NCBI RefSeq assembly: GCF_003259195.1
Contig: NZ_QJPK01000001.1
Location: 1-64,000, forward strand
DNA length: 64,000 nt
DNA from: Paracoccus sediminilitoris
GTDB taxonomy: Bacteria > Pseudomonadota > Alphaproteobacteria > Rhodobacterales > Rhodobacteraceae
Direction of reading: 5' to 3'
A model generated the notes under the pieces. It saw only the letters and a program-made list of their open reading frames with translations, did not search any database and had not been told where the DNA came from. Position numbers and translations under genes: made by a program. This document shows, piece after piece, positions 36,101 to 44,047 of this stretch. Numbering within the stretch: the first letter of the stretch is position 1; every line of letters starts with the position of its first letter.

Positions 36101-39100
36101 CAGCACGACATGTTCGCCGCCGCGGAAATGCAGCGCGCCGCCCACCTGGTGGCCATTGCCGTCCGTGACGCCGGAATCCACCCGGATCACCTTGGGATCA
36201 AGCTGCTGCAGCAGCGGATCGTCCCAGACCGGATCAAGACCCTCAGCGTCGCCGTTATAGTCACGCTGCGCGATGGCCCGGTCCAGTTCCAGGATCATGT
36301 CCGGGGTCAGGAACAGGTTGGCGTTGATATGCGTGGCATAGACATCGCTCAGGGCCGAATTGCGCATTACGATATCGGCGAAGGTGTTCGCCTCCAGCGC
36401 GTCCAGCAGATTCAGACCCTGGGTCCGCGACAGGTAATAGAAGCGGTCGCCGTTCTGCAGCTGCTCCATCTGGTATTCGAAGATGAAGCCGAAGGTGGTG
36501 CCCAGCATGCCGCCGAATTCCGTCACCTTTTCGGCCAGGCCGCCGATCCACATGTCGACATTGTCCAATCCGCCCCGGTCGTTGCCTGCGCCATAGCCGC
36601 CGCGCCCGTTGAGGAAGTTCAGCCGATCCTCGTTGGTATAGGTCACGCCGCGGATGGTCACGCCGTCGTTGTTGGTGCCGTCACCGAACAGCAGCAGGGT
36701 GGCGGCCGCGCGCTTGTCGGCCAGGGTCGTGGCGGTTTCGATCGATTCATGGTTGCCATAGGCCGCGATGAAGTTCGCGATCGAGAACGGGTTCTTCAGA
36801 TATTGGGTGAATTCGGCCCAGCTGGCATAGGGCTTCAGGTCCGGCAGGCCGAAATCATTATACAGCTGCGCGCGTGTTTCATTCAGCGACGGCACGCCGG
36901 TTTCCCGCGCCCGGGCGATGTTCAGTGCCGCCAGGTCAAGGGGCAGGCCCAGCAGGTTGCTGCGCAGGGCGGGGACGACGAATTCGTCGATCTCGCTGCC
37001 CACATCCGAGGTCAGGCCGCGGATGAGGGCCGCCTGCGCCTCGTCCAGAGTCGCGCCCGAGCCGGTGAAGGCCTCGGGGTTCAGGAAGGCCTCGATCAGC
37101 GACATCTGCTCTTCGTCGCCGTTCACCGGCAGCAGGTCGGCCCCCAGGCGGTCCACGGTATCGGTCAGCATCGAATGCCCGAAGCGATAGACCACATGGG
37201 CGAATTCCGCCACGATCGAGGCGTCGATATCGGCCGAGTTGGTAAAGACGAAGGGATCGACGCCCGGCGCGATGCGGCGTGCGAATTCCTCGAACACCAT
37301 GTGCTGATACTGCATTTCGGTGCTGAAGCGCGCGGCCTGGAACATCCGGTCGCCGTTCCAGACCAGCTCATCGGGATCGATGGTCGACAGGTTCGTCCCC
37401 TCGGCCAGGGGCACCAGCAGCCATTCGTTGATGAACGACAGGTCGTTCGTCTCCAGAATGGTGTGCTTGTTCTCCTCGATCATGCGGTTGTGTTCGGAAT
37501 GGAAGATCGAGTGCAGCGATTGCAGCGCGATGTTCTCGTTTCCGCGCCCGTCGCCCGAAACGATATGCAGCTCCAGCATCTCGTCGTCATATGTGTTGGG
37601 ATTGTGTTCGTCCCCGGTCACGGTGTCGGCATCCGGGATCATCCCGGCACTGGGCGCGGCGTGATGGGCGATGTCGACCAGGAAGGCCGGCCCGGCCGCC
37701 ATGCTGCCCGCGGTGGTGATCCCTTCGGCGGTGCCTTCGCGCAACCAGGGTTCGGGATGGTCGGCGTCAGGCTCCATGACCATCTGGGCATAGCCGTTCG
37801 GCCCGGTGATCAGGTTGCCATAGGCATCCGTCAGCAGCAGCGGCACGCGATGGACATCCATGTCCTGCAACCGGATGCCCAGCACTGACAGCGCCTGCGC
37901 CTTGACGTCGGCCCAGTTGCCGACCGCTCCGTCCAGCGAACCGGTTTCGGTCCGCGCATCCAGCAGATGGCCGGTGGAATAGGCGCGGGTGACGCCATCG
38001 ACCTCCATGCGGACCTGCTCGCGCAGGAAGACCTGGTGCGAGGCATGCGAGGTATAGGTCTGGTTCTGGTCCACGAAGGCGGTCGTGGCATTGGTGTGCT
38101 GCTCGATCCCGTTTTCGTCCACGACGGGCGTCGCGCGGGTCAGCGCCATGAAACGCAGGTTCGCAGGCAGATCGTCATCCGTGCCAAAGACTTTGTCGGC
38201 GCCCGCAATCAGCGGATCGTCGGCCTGCAGCGGGATGAAGACGGTGCCGTTGCCACCCTTGTTCACCAGGTCCAGACCATGGTCGAAGAACTGTCCGAAG
38301 ATGGTCATGAAGCTGTTGAAGGGCGATGTCAGCCCGACATCCGGAGAGACGTGGTCGATAACCAGGCCACCCTCGGGGCCGGTGCTGAGGTGGTATTGCT
38401 CCAGCAGGTTGGCCAGGGCGGCGGCGGTCTGCTCGGGGGTGCCTGCGGTGCCGGCTGCGGCGATGGCGGCATCAAGGGCCGTCTGCGCGGCGTCCAGTTC
38501 GGCAAGGGCCGCGTCGCGCACGATCACGGCGGCCGCGACATCGGCCACCGCTTCCAGCCGTGCAGCCTCGATCGCGGCGATGCTGTCGGCGGCATGCCCG
38601 TCTGGACCAAGTGTTGCCTGATAGGCGGCCTGCGCAGCCTGCAGGGCCGCCTGATCGGCCAAGTCTTCCATGGCCAGGTCCAGCGCATCCAGCAGCGCCT
38701 GCGCCGCCAAGGCCATGTCCTGGACCGAGGCGACGGGATTGTCGCGCAAGGCAAACACGACCGCGTCAATCGCCAGCTTGGCCGACCTAGCGGCCGCATC
38801 TGCGTCCGCGAATGATGCCGACGCATTGACGCCGTCTGCCACGTCGGTCAGCAGTTGGTTCAGCTTGCCATCGGCGGCCTCTGCCGCGTCGGTCGCGATT
38901 TGGGCCAATGTGCCCGCAGCGGTCAGGGCGTCGGCGCGCGACATGGCCGCGCTGAGAACGGACGCCGCGGTGCCATGTTGGGCGGCCTCCTCGGCCTGGA
39001 CCTCGGTGGCGGCCTGCACGGCAGCATTCGCCCCCTTGGCGTTCAGCGTCGCCTGATAGGCGGTGGTGATGGCGGCGACGGCGGCATTCGCGTCGGCCCC

Positions 39101-39529
39101 GGTGATCCCCGCGACCTTCAGCGCCGCATAGACCGCCGCCGCGTTCGCCGGGGTCTGATCCACGATCAGGTTCGAGATGGTGCGCGGATCGCTGTCCACC
39201 ACGTTGCCGTTATTACCGTAATTGGTGTTGCCGACGCCGAAGAAGGGATTTTCATCCTGCTCGTTCGAATAGACCGGGTCCAGCAGGCGCGGGAACAGCG
39301 TGTCGCCTGCCCCGTTGCTTTCCGTGCCGGGCAGCAGGCTGTTGTCGCTGCCATCAACGGTGCGCAGGCCCACGGGCATCAGGGCCGCATCGGCCGCACT
39401 GACACCATAGACCGCTTGGATCGCCTGAACTGTCGTCATCCCCGGCGTCGAGGCCTGAAGCTCCGAAACCTCGATCTGCTTGAGGATGAACTGAAGGTCG
39501 TGCGCATTGACGTGAAAACTCGTCGGCAT
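33197..39529 (-). CDS. Giant animal-haem-peroxidase with RTX repeats (MopA-like)
   Basis: A 2110-residue secreted protein. The N-terminus (FHVNAHDLQFILKQIEVSE) matches bacterial proteins of this type. An Ala-rich helical stretch lies at about 115-390. The animal haem peroxidase domain (about 390-1130) has the distal-His motif FGQFFDHGLDL near 415, the SEHNR motif near 680, and the proximal-His motif YRFGHSML near 785. Calcium-binding RTX nonapeptides (GGxGxDxL) form blocks at about 1133-1280 and 1700-2010, with a cadherin-like part between, implying type I secretion. No type I ABC exporter lies in the window. This architecture is that of MopA manganese-oxidizing peroxidases. The start at 39529 has AGGAG six bases ahead. 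Confidence 0.9.
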   Translation of the reverse strand: MPTSFHVNAHDLQFILKQIEVSELQASTPGMTTVQAIQAVYGVSAADAALMPVGLRTVDGSDNSLLPGTESNGAGDTLFPRLLDPVYSNEQDENPFFGVGNTNYGNNGNVVDSDPRTISNLIVDQTPANAAAVYAALKVAGITGADANAAVAAITTAYQATLNAKGANAAVQAATEVQAEEAAQHGTAASVLSAAMSRADALTAAGTLAQIATDAAEAADGKLNQLLTDVADGVNASASFADADAAARSAKLAIDAVVFALRDNPVASVQDMALAAQALLDALDLAMEDLADQAALQAAQAAYQATLGPDGHAADSIAAIEAARLEAVADVAAAVIVRDAALAELDAAQTALDAAIAAAGTAGTPEQTAAALANLLEQYHLSTGPEGGLVIDHVSPDVGLTSPFNSFMTIFGQFFDHGLDLVNKGGNGTVFIPLQADDPLIAGADKVFGTDDDLPANLRFMALTRATPVVDENGIEQHTNATTAFVDQNQTYTSHASHQVFLREQVRMEVDGVTRAYSTGHLLDARTETGSLDGAVGNWADVKAQALSVLGIRLQDMDVHRVPLLLTDAYGNLITGPNGYAQMVMEPDADHPEPWLREGTAEGITTAGSMAAGPAFLVDIAHHAAPSAGMIPDADTVTGDEHNPNTYDDEMLELHIVSGDGRGNENIALQSLHSIFHSEHNRMIEENKHTILETNDLSFINEWLLVPLAEGTNLSTIDPDELVWNGDRMFQAARFSTEMQYQHMVFEEFARRIAPGVDPFVFTNSADIDASIVAEFAHVVYRFGHSMLTDTVDRLGADLLPVNGDEEQMSLIEAFLNPEAFTGSGATLDEAQAALIRGLTSDVGSEIDEFVVPALRSNLLGLPLDLAALNIARARETGVPSLNETRAQLYNDFGLPDLKPYASWAEFTQYLKNPFSIANFIAAYGNHESIETATTLADKRAAATLLLFGDGTNNDGVTIRGVTYTNEDRLNFLNGRGGYGAGNDRGGLDNVDMWIGGLAEKVTEFGGMLGTTFGFIFEYQMEQLQNGDRFYYLSRTQGLNLLDALEANTFADIVMRNSALSDVYATHINANLFLTPDMILELDRAIAQRDYNGDAEGLDPVWDDPLLQQLDPKVIRVDSGVTDGNGHQVGGALHFRGGEHVVLGGTEGNDTLTSDLGDDALWGDGGDDYLNGGAGADQVFGGDGNDIIEDTFGDNFLRGERGHDVISSSRGINLLFGGEGQDALLIGQDAGEGFGGEGNDFILGGSGGDNLLGNEGNDWIEGGEGFDVISGDNSELFFNSTIIGHDVAWGQGNDQDYDLESGDDIALSGIGVQRFEGMFGFDWASGKYDVAGVNWDFNIPIFTSVPAEILRDRFDLMEAMSGWKHDDIMLGDNRGTTIGDLDPNASFDEHVLDAAGIDRIEGLRAWFDGALETLGGPGATSFRDGNIIMGGGGSDRMMGRGGFDVIDGDAWLNVRIRIMVDGVEYSAESLNSSRAAAGQYAGRVYAVGPDGQPDFSVAAFGGRSLTSLLLDRSIRPDQMSIVREILSSDPGSARDTAVFAGNFAEYEIEGRGVQLPGSLLIQAAYDVDGDGFISVRDLGGDGRVAFDDIDLIRNIEDLEFADQTVSIDTPIGINVNLALQVDAAPASLPANGSTIGIVTAQGVPGTFALAAGSSALFSLAADGTLAMAGTLGANQTHQLDLTFTTAGVSRTERLQVVTGTNAANIIAGSAGDDLVYGMGGIDILAGNDGDDVLFGQASNDQLSGGNGRDILVGGRNNDQIQGGAGDDLILFAWGDGNDAVDGGDGIDRLRIDGTTANQTLTASWDGTALTSLTGFTSITSVEQIHVDLAGSSDTLAYSVGSAGVVVDLGAGTASGFTSVANIANVRGGNGADVLTGNASANVLNAGGGDDFFVARVDDASDLYTGGAGFDTLDLTAYASDLSVDLSFATSTITGTGTTAALSDRVQQVEALIMGAGDDLAFGNNSGNRLQGGSGNDTMAGVNGNDTLEGGNGNDMLIGGAGLDILTGGLGDDTFVFATTSHSSLAASDVITDFGQAGAPGGDIIDIGDMAGLTFLFLGSQAFASGGTNQVRVFNDGVDTFVQIDTDNDTAAEAQIRILGLHDLGASDFVF

Positions 39530-39962
39530 TGTCATCTCCTGACGTGACCAGAGGCGGGCGCAAGGCGGCGCAGCCTCCGGCGACGGGGCCGATGGAAATG
39601 CGCGACGGCGCGGGCCGATTTACCAGATACATGTCGCGCCTCCGCTGTGGGAAGACGGACGACAAGGCAAGGTTACGCCTTGAGGGACAGTCCGCTATAC
39701 GGCGGAAGGTCGACAGGACTAGGGACTTTGGTCGCCATTCGGGTCAGACCCGCGAATCCCGCCCGGCCCAAGGGGGCGGGCCGGACCCGGCGCCGCGACG
39801 CCGGTGCCCGTTCCGCACAACCTAGGATAATTCCTGGTGCCGCGAACCGGCGATTAGTCCAGTGGGATACCTGTCCTTTTGGATAGTATGGCCGGTTCGG
39901 ACCGAATGACGCCTATGTGATTGGTCATGCTTTTGTTACCTTTTCAGACAGTCTGGAACGAT
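39530..39962. promoter_or_regulatory. Divergent control region between the RTX peroxidase and the two-component genes
   Basis: About 430 bases without a gene. It contains the perfect palindrome CGGTTCGGACCG (39893-39904) and short AT-rich patches (39865-39890, 39915-39950). It should hold promoters for the peroxidase (minus) and the histidine kinase (plus). No known promoter class could be assigned. Confidence 0.4.
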
Positions 39963-41417
39963 ATGATGCAACGAGTGGAGGGCGCGTTGACACGATTGTC
40001 TGACCAAACCACTCTCATGCATGCGCCGTCGGCACGCCACAGCCGTGACCAGAACGCCCCGCTGCGCCAATACCTGACGCATTGCGCGCTGATCGTTCTG
40101 GTAGGCCTGGTGATCCTGGGCGTCTGGACGGCCTCGCGGCTGCAACAGATGGTCGAGACCGAGGTCGGCCATCGCGCGGCCACCGTTCTGGAATCAATGC
40201 TGAACCGCCACGCCGAGGAACTGGCGGTCGACAGGCTGGACCCCCAGCTGCTGCAGCTGATGGACAGCTATTACCACGACATCGCCGCCTCGCTTGGCGT
40301 GGTCGAGATGAAGATCTGGAATGCCGACGGCACCGTCCTCTATGCGTCGCGCCCCGGTCTGACCGGCCGGGTATTGCCGGTCAGTCCCGAACTGGAAACC
40401 GCCTTGGCGGGGGAGATTTCGGTCAGCGTCGGTCATGCCTTCCACCCGGCCCCCGGCCAGGCGGTCGCCGCGACCGGACCCCGCCTGTTCGAGATCTATG
40501 TACCCATCCGCATCCAGTCCATGAACCGCATCGTCGCGGTGGCCGAATATTACCAGAATGCCGCCGTCGCCACCGACGCGTTGAGCCGCGCTCGTTGGCA
40601 GACCTGGGCCATCCTGGCCATCGTCGGCGCGATGTTCCTGTCGGTGCTGGGGCTGGTGCTGCACCATGGCGACGCGCTGATCAGCCGTCAGCACCGCGAC
40701 CTGGGCGCGCGCATGGCCGAGCTTTCGGGGCGGCTGGATCACAGCATGGAAACCCAGTCGCGCATCCAGCAGGAGGCGCGGCGCCAGCAGGAGGATCAGA
40801 AGGCCCAGATGCGCCAGATCAATGCCGACATCCATGACGGGATCGGACAACTGCTGACCGTTGCCCTGCTGCGGATGAAACCCGCCCCCCTGTCGGGTGC
40901 GCCGCAGGAAGACAGCGTCCAGTCGGTCCGCCAGATTCTGGAGGAAGCCATGAGCGAGGTCCAGGCCCTGCTCAGCGGCACCAGCCAAAGGCCGCTGCCC
41001 GAAATGCCGCTGGCCCGCGCGGTCACCACGATCATCGACGATCACCGCAGACGCACGTCGACGGATGTGACCGTCATCATGGAAGGCGGACTTGCCGAAC
41101 CCCAGCTGCCGGTCAAGATCGCCATCTGCCGGTTGGTCCAGGAAGGGCTGCACAACGCCTTCAAGCATGCCGGAGGCAGGGATCAGCAGGTCCGCCTGCA
41201 CCTGGAGGGCGACCGCATGGTGGTGACGGTCAGCAATCGTGCGTGCCACCGCCGGGACGCGGTCCATGACGCGGCGCGCCGTCCGATGGGCCTGCGCAAC
41301 CTGCGCCACCGTATTGAAAGCCTGGGCGGAACCTTCCAGATCCTGGACCAGCCCGATCAGCAAATCGAAATCCGTGCCAGCTTTCCTCATATCAAGGAGG
41401 AGGTGCGGCATGGCTGA
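39963..41417 (+). CDS. NarL-type sensor histidine kinase
   Basis: A 484-residue membrane sensor. Two membrane helices (about 40-60 and 203-225) enclose a roughly 140-residue periplasmic domain with PAS-like features (VVEMKIWNADGTVLYASRPGL). A coiled coil follows, then a HisKA_3 box with phospho-acceptor His in INADIHDGIGQLLTVAL, then a HATPase domain (VQEGLHNAFKHAGG, GLRNLRHRIESLGG). The start is uncertain. TTG at 39921 and ATG at 39927 are possible, but those first codons are AT-rich, so ATG-ATG at 39963 is preferred. It overlaps the response regulator gene by eight bases. Confidence 0.88.
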   Translation: MMQRVEGALTRLSDQTTLMHAPSARHSRDQNAPLRQYLTHCALIVLVGLVILGVWTASRLQQMVETEVGHRAATVLESMLNRHAEELAVDRLDPQLLQLMDSYYHDIAASLGVVEMKIWNADGTVLYASRPGLTGRVLPVSPELETALAGEISVSVGHAFHPAPGQAVAATGPRLFEIYVPIRIQSMNRIVAVAEYYQNAAVATDALSRARWQTWAILAIVGAMFLSVLGLVLHHGDALISRQHRDLGARMAELSGRLDHSMETQSRIQQEARRQQEDQKAQMRQINADIHDGIGQLLTVALLRMKPAPLSGAPQEDSVQSVRQILEEAMSEVQALLSGTSQRPLPEMPLARAVTTIIDDHRRRTSTDVTVIMEGGLAEPQLPVKIAICRLVQEGLHNAFKHAGGRDQQVRLHLEGDRMVVTVSNRACHRRDAVHDAARRPMGLRNLRHRIESLGGTFQILDQPDQQIEIRASFPHIKEEVRHG

Positions 41418-42126
41418 CATCACCGTGGCTGTCGTGGATGACCACCCCATCGTCTGCGAAGGGCTGATGCATGTCATCGCCAGCTTCAGCGGGTTTCGCG
41501 TCACCGGAACGGGCCATACGGCCGCCGATGCGATCGACATGGTGCAACGCGATGCCCCCGATATCCTGATCCTGGATCTGGGCATCCCCGGCACGGGCCT
41601 GGCCGCGATCCGCGAGATCATTCGCAGCCGGCCACGGACCCGCATTCTTGTCCTGACCATATCCGAACAGCCGCAGGACGTGCTGGACGCGATGCGCTTT
41701 GGCGCGTCGGGATATGTGCTGAAGGGGATCTGCGGAGACGAGCTGTGCCAGGTGCTGAACCGGTTGGCCAATGGCGTCGCCCATATCACCCCGCATCTGG
41801 GGGCGCGGATCCTGGCCTCTATCGGCAGCCTGCCGACCCTGGAGACCGAAGCCGATACCGCCATCCTCAGCAGGCGCGAAAGCGAGATCTATGTCCTGAT
41901 CCGCAGGGGATGCTGCAACAAGGAGATCGGCCGGTCCCTGAACCTGAGCGAGAAGACGGTCAAGCATTACCTGACCAATATCTTCCGCAAGCTGGATGTG
42001 CGAAACCGGACCGAACTTGCGATGCATGCCCATAACATGTCCAGCCAGGCGAAACGCGGCTTGATGCTGGCAGCCCATGACCAGGATGGCGGCCGGGAAC
42101 GCAATTTCGGCTATCGGATGTCGTGA
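41410..42126 (+). CDS. NarL/FixJ-type response regulator
   Basis: A 238-residue DNA-binding response regulator and partner of the kinase before it. The receiver domain has the acidic pair in VVDDHPIV, phospho-acceptor Asp in ILDLGIPG near 56, and conserved Thr and Lys (VLTIS, YVLKG). The LuxR-type HTH spans about 155-215: LSRRESEIYVLIRRGCCNKEIGRSLNLSEKTVKHYLTNIF. A strong AGGAGG site precedes its ATG inside the end of the kinase gene. The pair diverges from the RTX peroxidase gene, making that a candidate target. Confidence 0.92.
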   Translation: MADITVAVVDDHPIVCEGLMHVIASFSGFRVTGTGHTAADAIDMVQRDAPDILILDLGIPGTGLAAIREIIRSRPRTRILVLTISEQPQDVLDAMRFGASGYVLKGICGDELCQVLNRLANGVAHITPHLGARILASIGSLPTLETEADTAILSRRESEIYVLIRRGCCNKEIGRSLNLSEKTVKHYLTNIFRKLDVRNRTELAMHAHNMSSQAKRGLMLAAHDQDGGRERNFGYRMS

Positions 42127-42249
42127 TTTGGGCAGCGATGCATCACGCGACGTCCGAACGTCATCGGGTGCCGCGCTGGTGCGGGAACGCTGGCGTCGCG
42201 TCAGTGCGGACCCCGCCTTGCATTGAAACCCCTCTGTCGCGATCGCAGG

Positions 42250-43527
42250 TCAACCGGCCTTCCAGATTTCCTGTGTCCGGTTGGCTGGCGCAACCGAGGT
42301 CAGCAGCGGCAGCCGGAAGGAAAATGTCGTCGTCCCGCCCTCGCAGGTGACCTCGATGCAACCGTTATGCGCGGTCGCGATCGACGAGGCGATATAAAGC
42401 CCCAGCCCCAACCCCTCGCCCGCGGCATGGGTGCCGCGACGGAACGGATGAAACAGTTCGGTCTGCAATTCGGCGGGAACCGGGGGACCTTCGTTCGTCA
42501 CGCTGATCACGACACCGCGGTCGTCCAGCCCGCCATGTACATGAACGCGTGCGCCCTGCGTGCCGTGGCGGACCGCGTTCGACAAGAGGTTCGAGACAGC
42601 CTGCGCGACCCGCGGCGCATCGCAGCTGACGGGACGGTCGATCGCCATGTCCAGCGTGATCTGGTGATCGGGCGAGGCGGCGCGGATTTCCTCGACCACC
42701 TGCGTCACGGTCCCGGCCAGGGGTGCGTCCATTTCGGCCGAAATGCGGATGCCGCCGCCCAAGCGGGCCTTGGCATGCAGCATGATATTCTCGATCAGGT
42801 CGTTCATGCGGCGCAGCGACGACCGCATCATCGGCAGGATCATCTGCGCCCGCTCGGTCATCCGCTCCTTTCCCAGTTGGCGAAAGCCCGCATCCAGCGC
42901 CGCCACGGGGTTGCGCAGATCATGGCCCAGAACGGCGACGAATTCTTCCTGGATGCGGGTCAGTTCGCGTTCATGGGCGACCATCAGCTCATGCGCCTCC
43001 AGCCGTTCTTCGGTTTCCAGGCTCTGGCCGATGATGTCGGCGAACATCTCCAGCATCCCGACGGCGCGGGGATGCTTGACGTCGCGCGGTTCGTTGTCGA
43101 TGGCGCAAAGCGTGCCGAAGAAGGTCCCGTCGCTGCGATGGATCGGGATCGAGGCATAGCTGGCAATGCCGAACTTGGCTGCGATGGGATGACCGCCATA
43201 GACCTCGTCGGTCGCGGCATCGTTGAAGACCACCTTGTTCGAGGTCTTGTGGACCGATTGGCAGAAAGTCGACTCGATCTCGATCTCGTCGCCGGCGTTC
43301 AGGCCGAAATTGACCTCGTCGATGGTGCGGCAGGCGACCCATCGATCCGCCGTGACCCGCGCCACGGCGGCAAAGCGCATGTTGGTGGCCAGCATCACGG
43401 TTTCAAGGATGGTACCGATCAGGTTGCTGCCCGCCAGCATGGCGATATCGGCCTGGAAATCATGCGTCCCCTCAAGAAAGGCTGCATGGTCCTGGATGAT
43501 CGCCTGCCGCCCTGTCCTGTGGTCCAT
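42250..43527 (-). CDS. GAF-domain sensor histidine kinase
   Basis: A 425-residue soluble histidine kinase. A GAF domain at about 25-185 includes VARVTADRWVACRTIDEV and the end FFGTLCAID. HisKA follows, with phospho-acceptor in FVAVLGHDLRNPVAAL, then a HATPase domain with N box SNLLSNAVRHG and G boxes (TNEGPPVP, GLGLGLYIASSI). No membrane helix or output domain is present. The GAF motif GFxFxxLCxxDxxP type is common in phytochrome-like and bacterial light/oxygen sensors, but the ligand is unknown. It converges on the preceding response regulator gene and has no adjacent partner of its own. Confidence 0.9.
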   Translation of the reverse strand: MDHRTGRQAIIQDHAAFLEGTHDFQADIAMLAGSNLIGTILETVMLATNMRFAAVARVTADRWVACRTIDEVNFGLNAGDEIEIESTFCQSVHKTSNKVVFNDAATDEVYGGHPIAAKFGIASYASIPIHRSDGTFFGTLCAIDNEPRDVKHPRAVGMLEMFADIIGQSLETEERLEAHELMVAHERELTRIQEEFVAVLGHDLRNPVAALDAGFRQLGKERMTERAQMILPMMRSSLRRMNDLIENIMLHAKARLGGGIRISAEMDAPLAGTVTQVVEEIRAASPDHQITLDMAIDRPVSCDAPRVAQAVSNLLSNAVRHGTQGARVHVHGGLDDRGVVISVTNEGPPVPAELQTELFHPFRRGTHAAGEGLGLGLYIASSIATAHNGCIEVTCEGGTTTFSFRLPLLTSVAPANRTQEIWKAG

Positions 43528-43741
43528 CCGGCCCCCTGTCACTGGTCGATCGGGAAGACGCCAACCGGTTGCAAGGACGGCCACCGTCCAAACCGCGTCG
43601 TATTCCCGAATTCGTATTCTTTCCCTTTTGGCAGCAGGTTGCAGAAAATTGAAAGGAAAATTGCTGTCCAGACAACAATTATTGTGCGCGCCCCCACCCC
43701 GATTATCAGCCGTCAGGACGCCGGACCCAACCCTTGGCGTG

Positions 43742-44047
43742 TCACATGCATCTGCTGAGCATCAGACCCGGCACCAGCGTCCAGACCGTCCCGATCAGCG
43801 CCACGACGCCCAGTGTCAGGGCCACGTGGCGCAGCGCGGGTCCGGGAACAGCCCAGTCCGACCGCCGCAGCCACCAGATCAGACCTGCCTGCATCGCGAT
43901 GGTCAGCAGGACGGCCGCGACCACCATGGTTCGGCCGGTGGCGGCCGATATCGCGGTCGTGCACAGCCAGCCGTTCAGCCCATAGACGGCGCTAAAGGCG
44001 GCCAGCCACATCGTCAGCGGCAGGGCGATGCGGATGACGGTCCCCAT
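43742..44047 (-). CDS. Small membrane protein of the quinol-type oxidase operon
   Basis: A 101-residue protein with three predicted membrane helices (about 5-30, 40-60, 75-97). It starts on the stop codon of the fused oxidase subunit gene (TGATG), so it is translationally coupled. Its position and layout recall subunit IV type proteins of haem-copper oxidases. A related frame is preserved in the decayed cluster at 19402-19803. Confidence 0.8.
   Translation of the reverse strand: MGTVIRIALPLTMWLAAFSAVYGLNGWLCTTAISAATGRTMVVAAVLLTIAMQAGLIWWLRRSDWAVPGPALRHVALTLGVVALIGTVWTLVPGLMLSRCM

Noticed and set aside
33500..36130. Repeated GC-rich units that could suggest a DNA repeat array or CRISPR
   Set aside because: They are the codons of RTX nonapeptides, with nine-residue spacing and degenerate sequence, and have no repeat-spacer structure.
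34055..37888. Very long plus-strand open frame (over 1200 codons) opposite the RTX peroxidase gene
   Set aside because: It is the mirror of the Gly/Asp-rich RTX code on the minus strand. The minus frame has family motifs, a ribosome site and a start; the plus frame has none.
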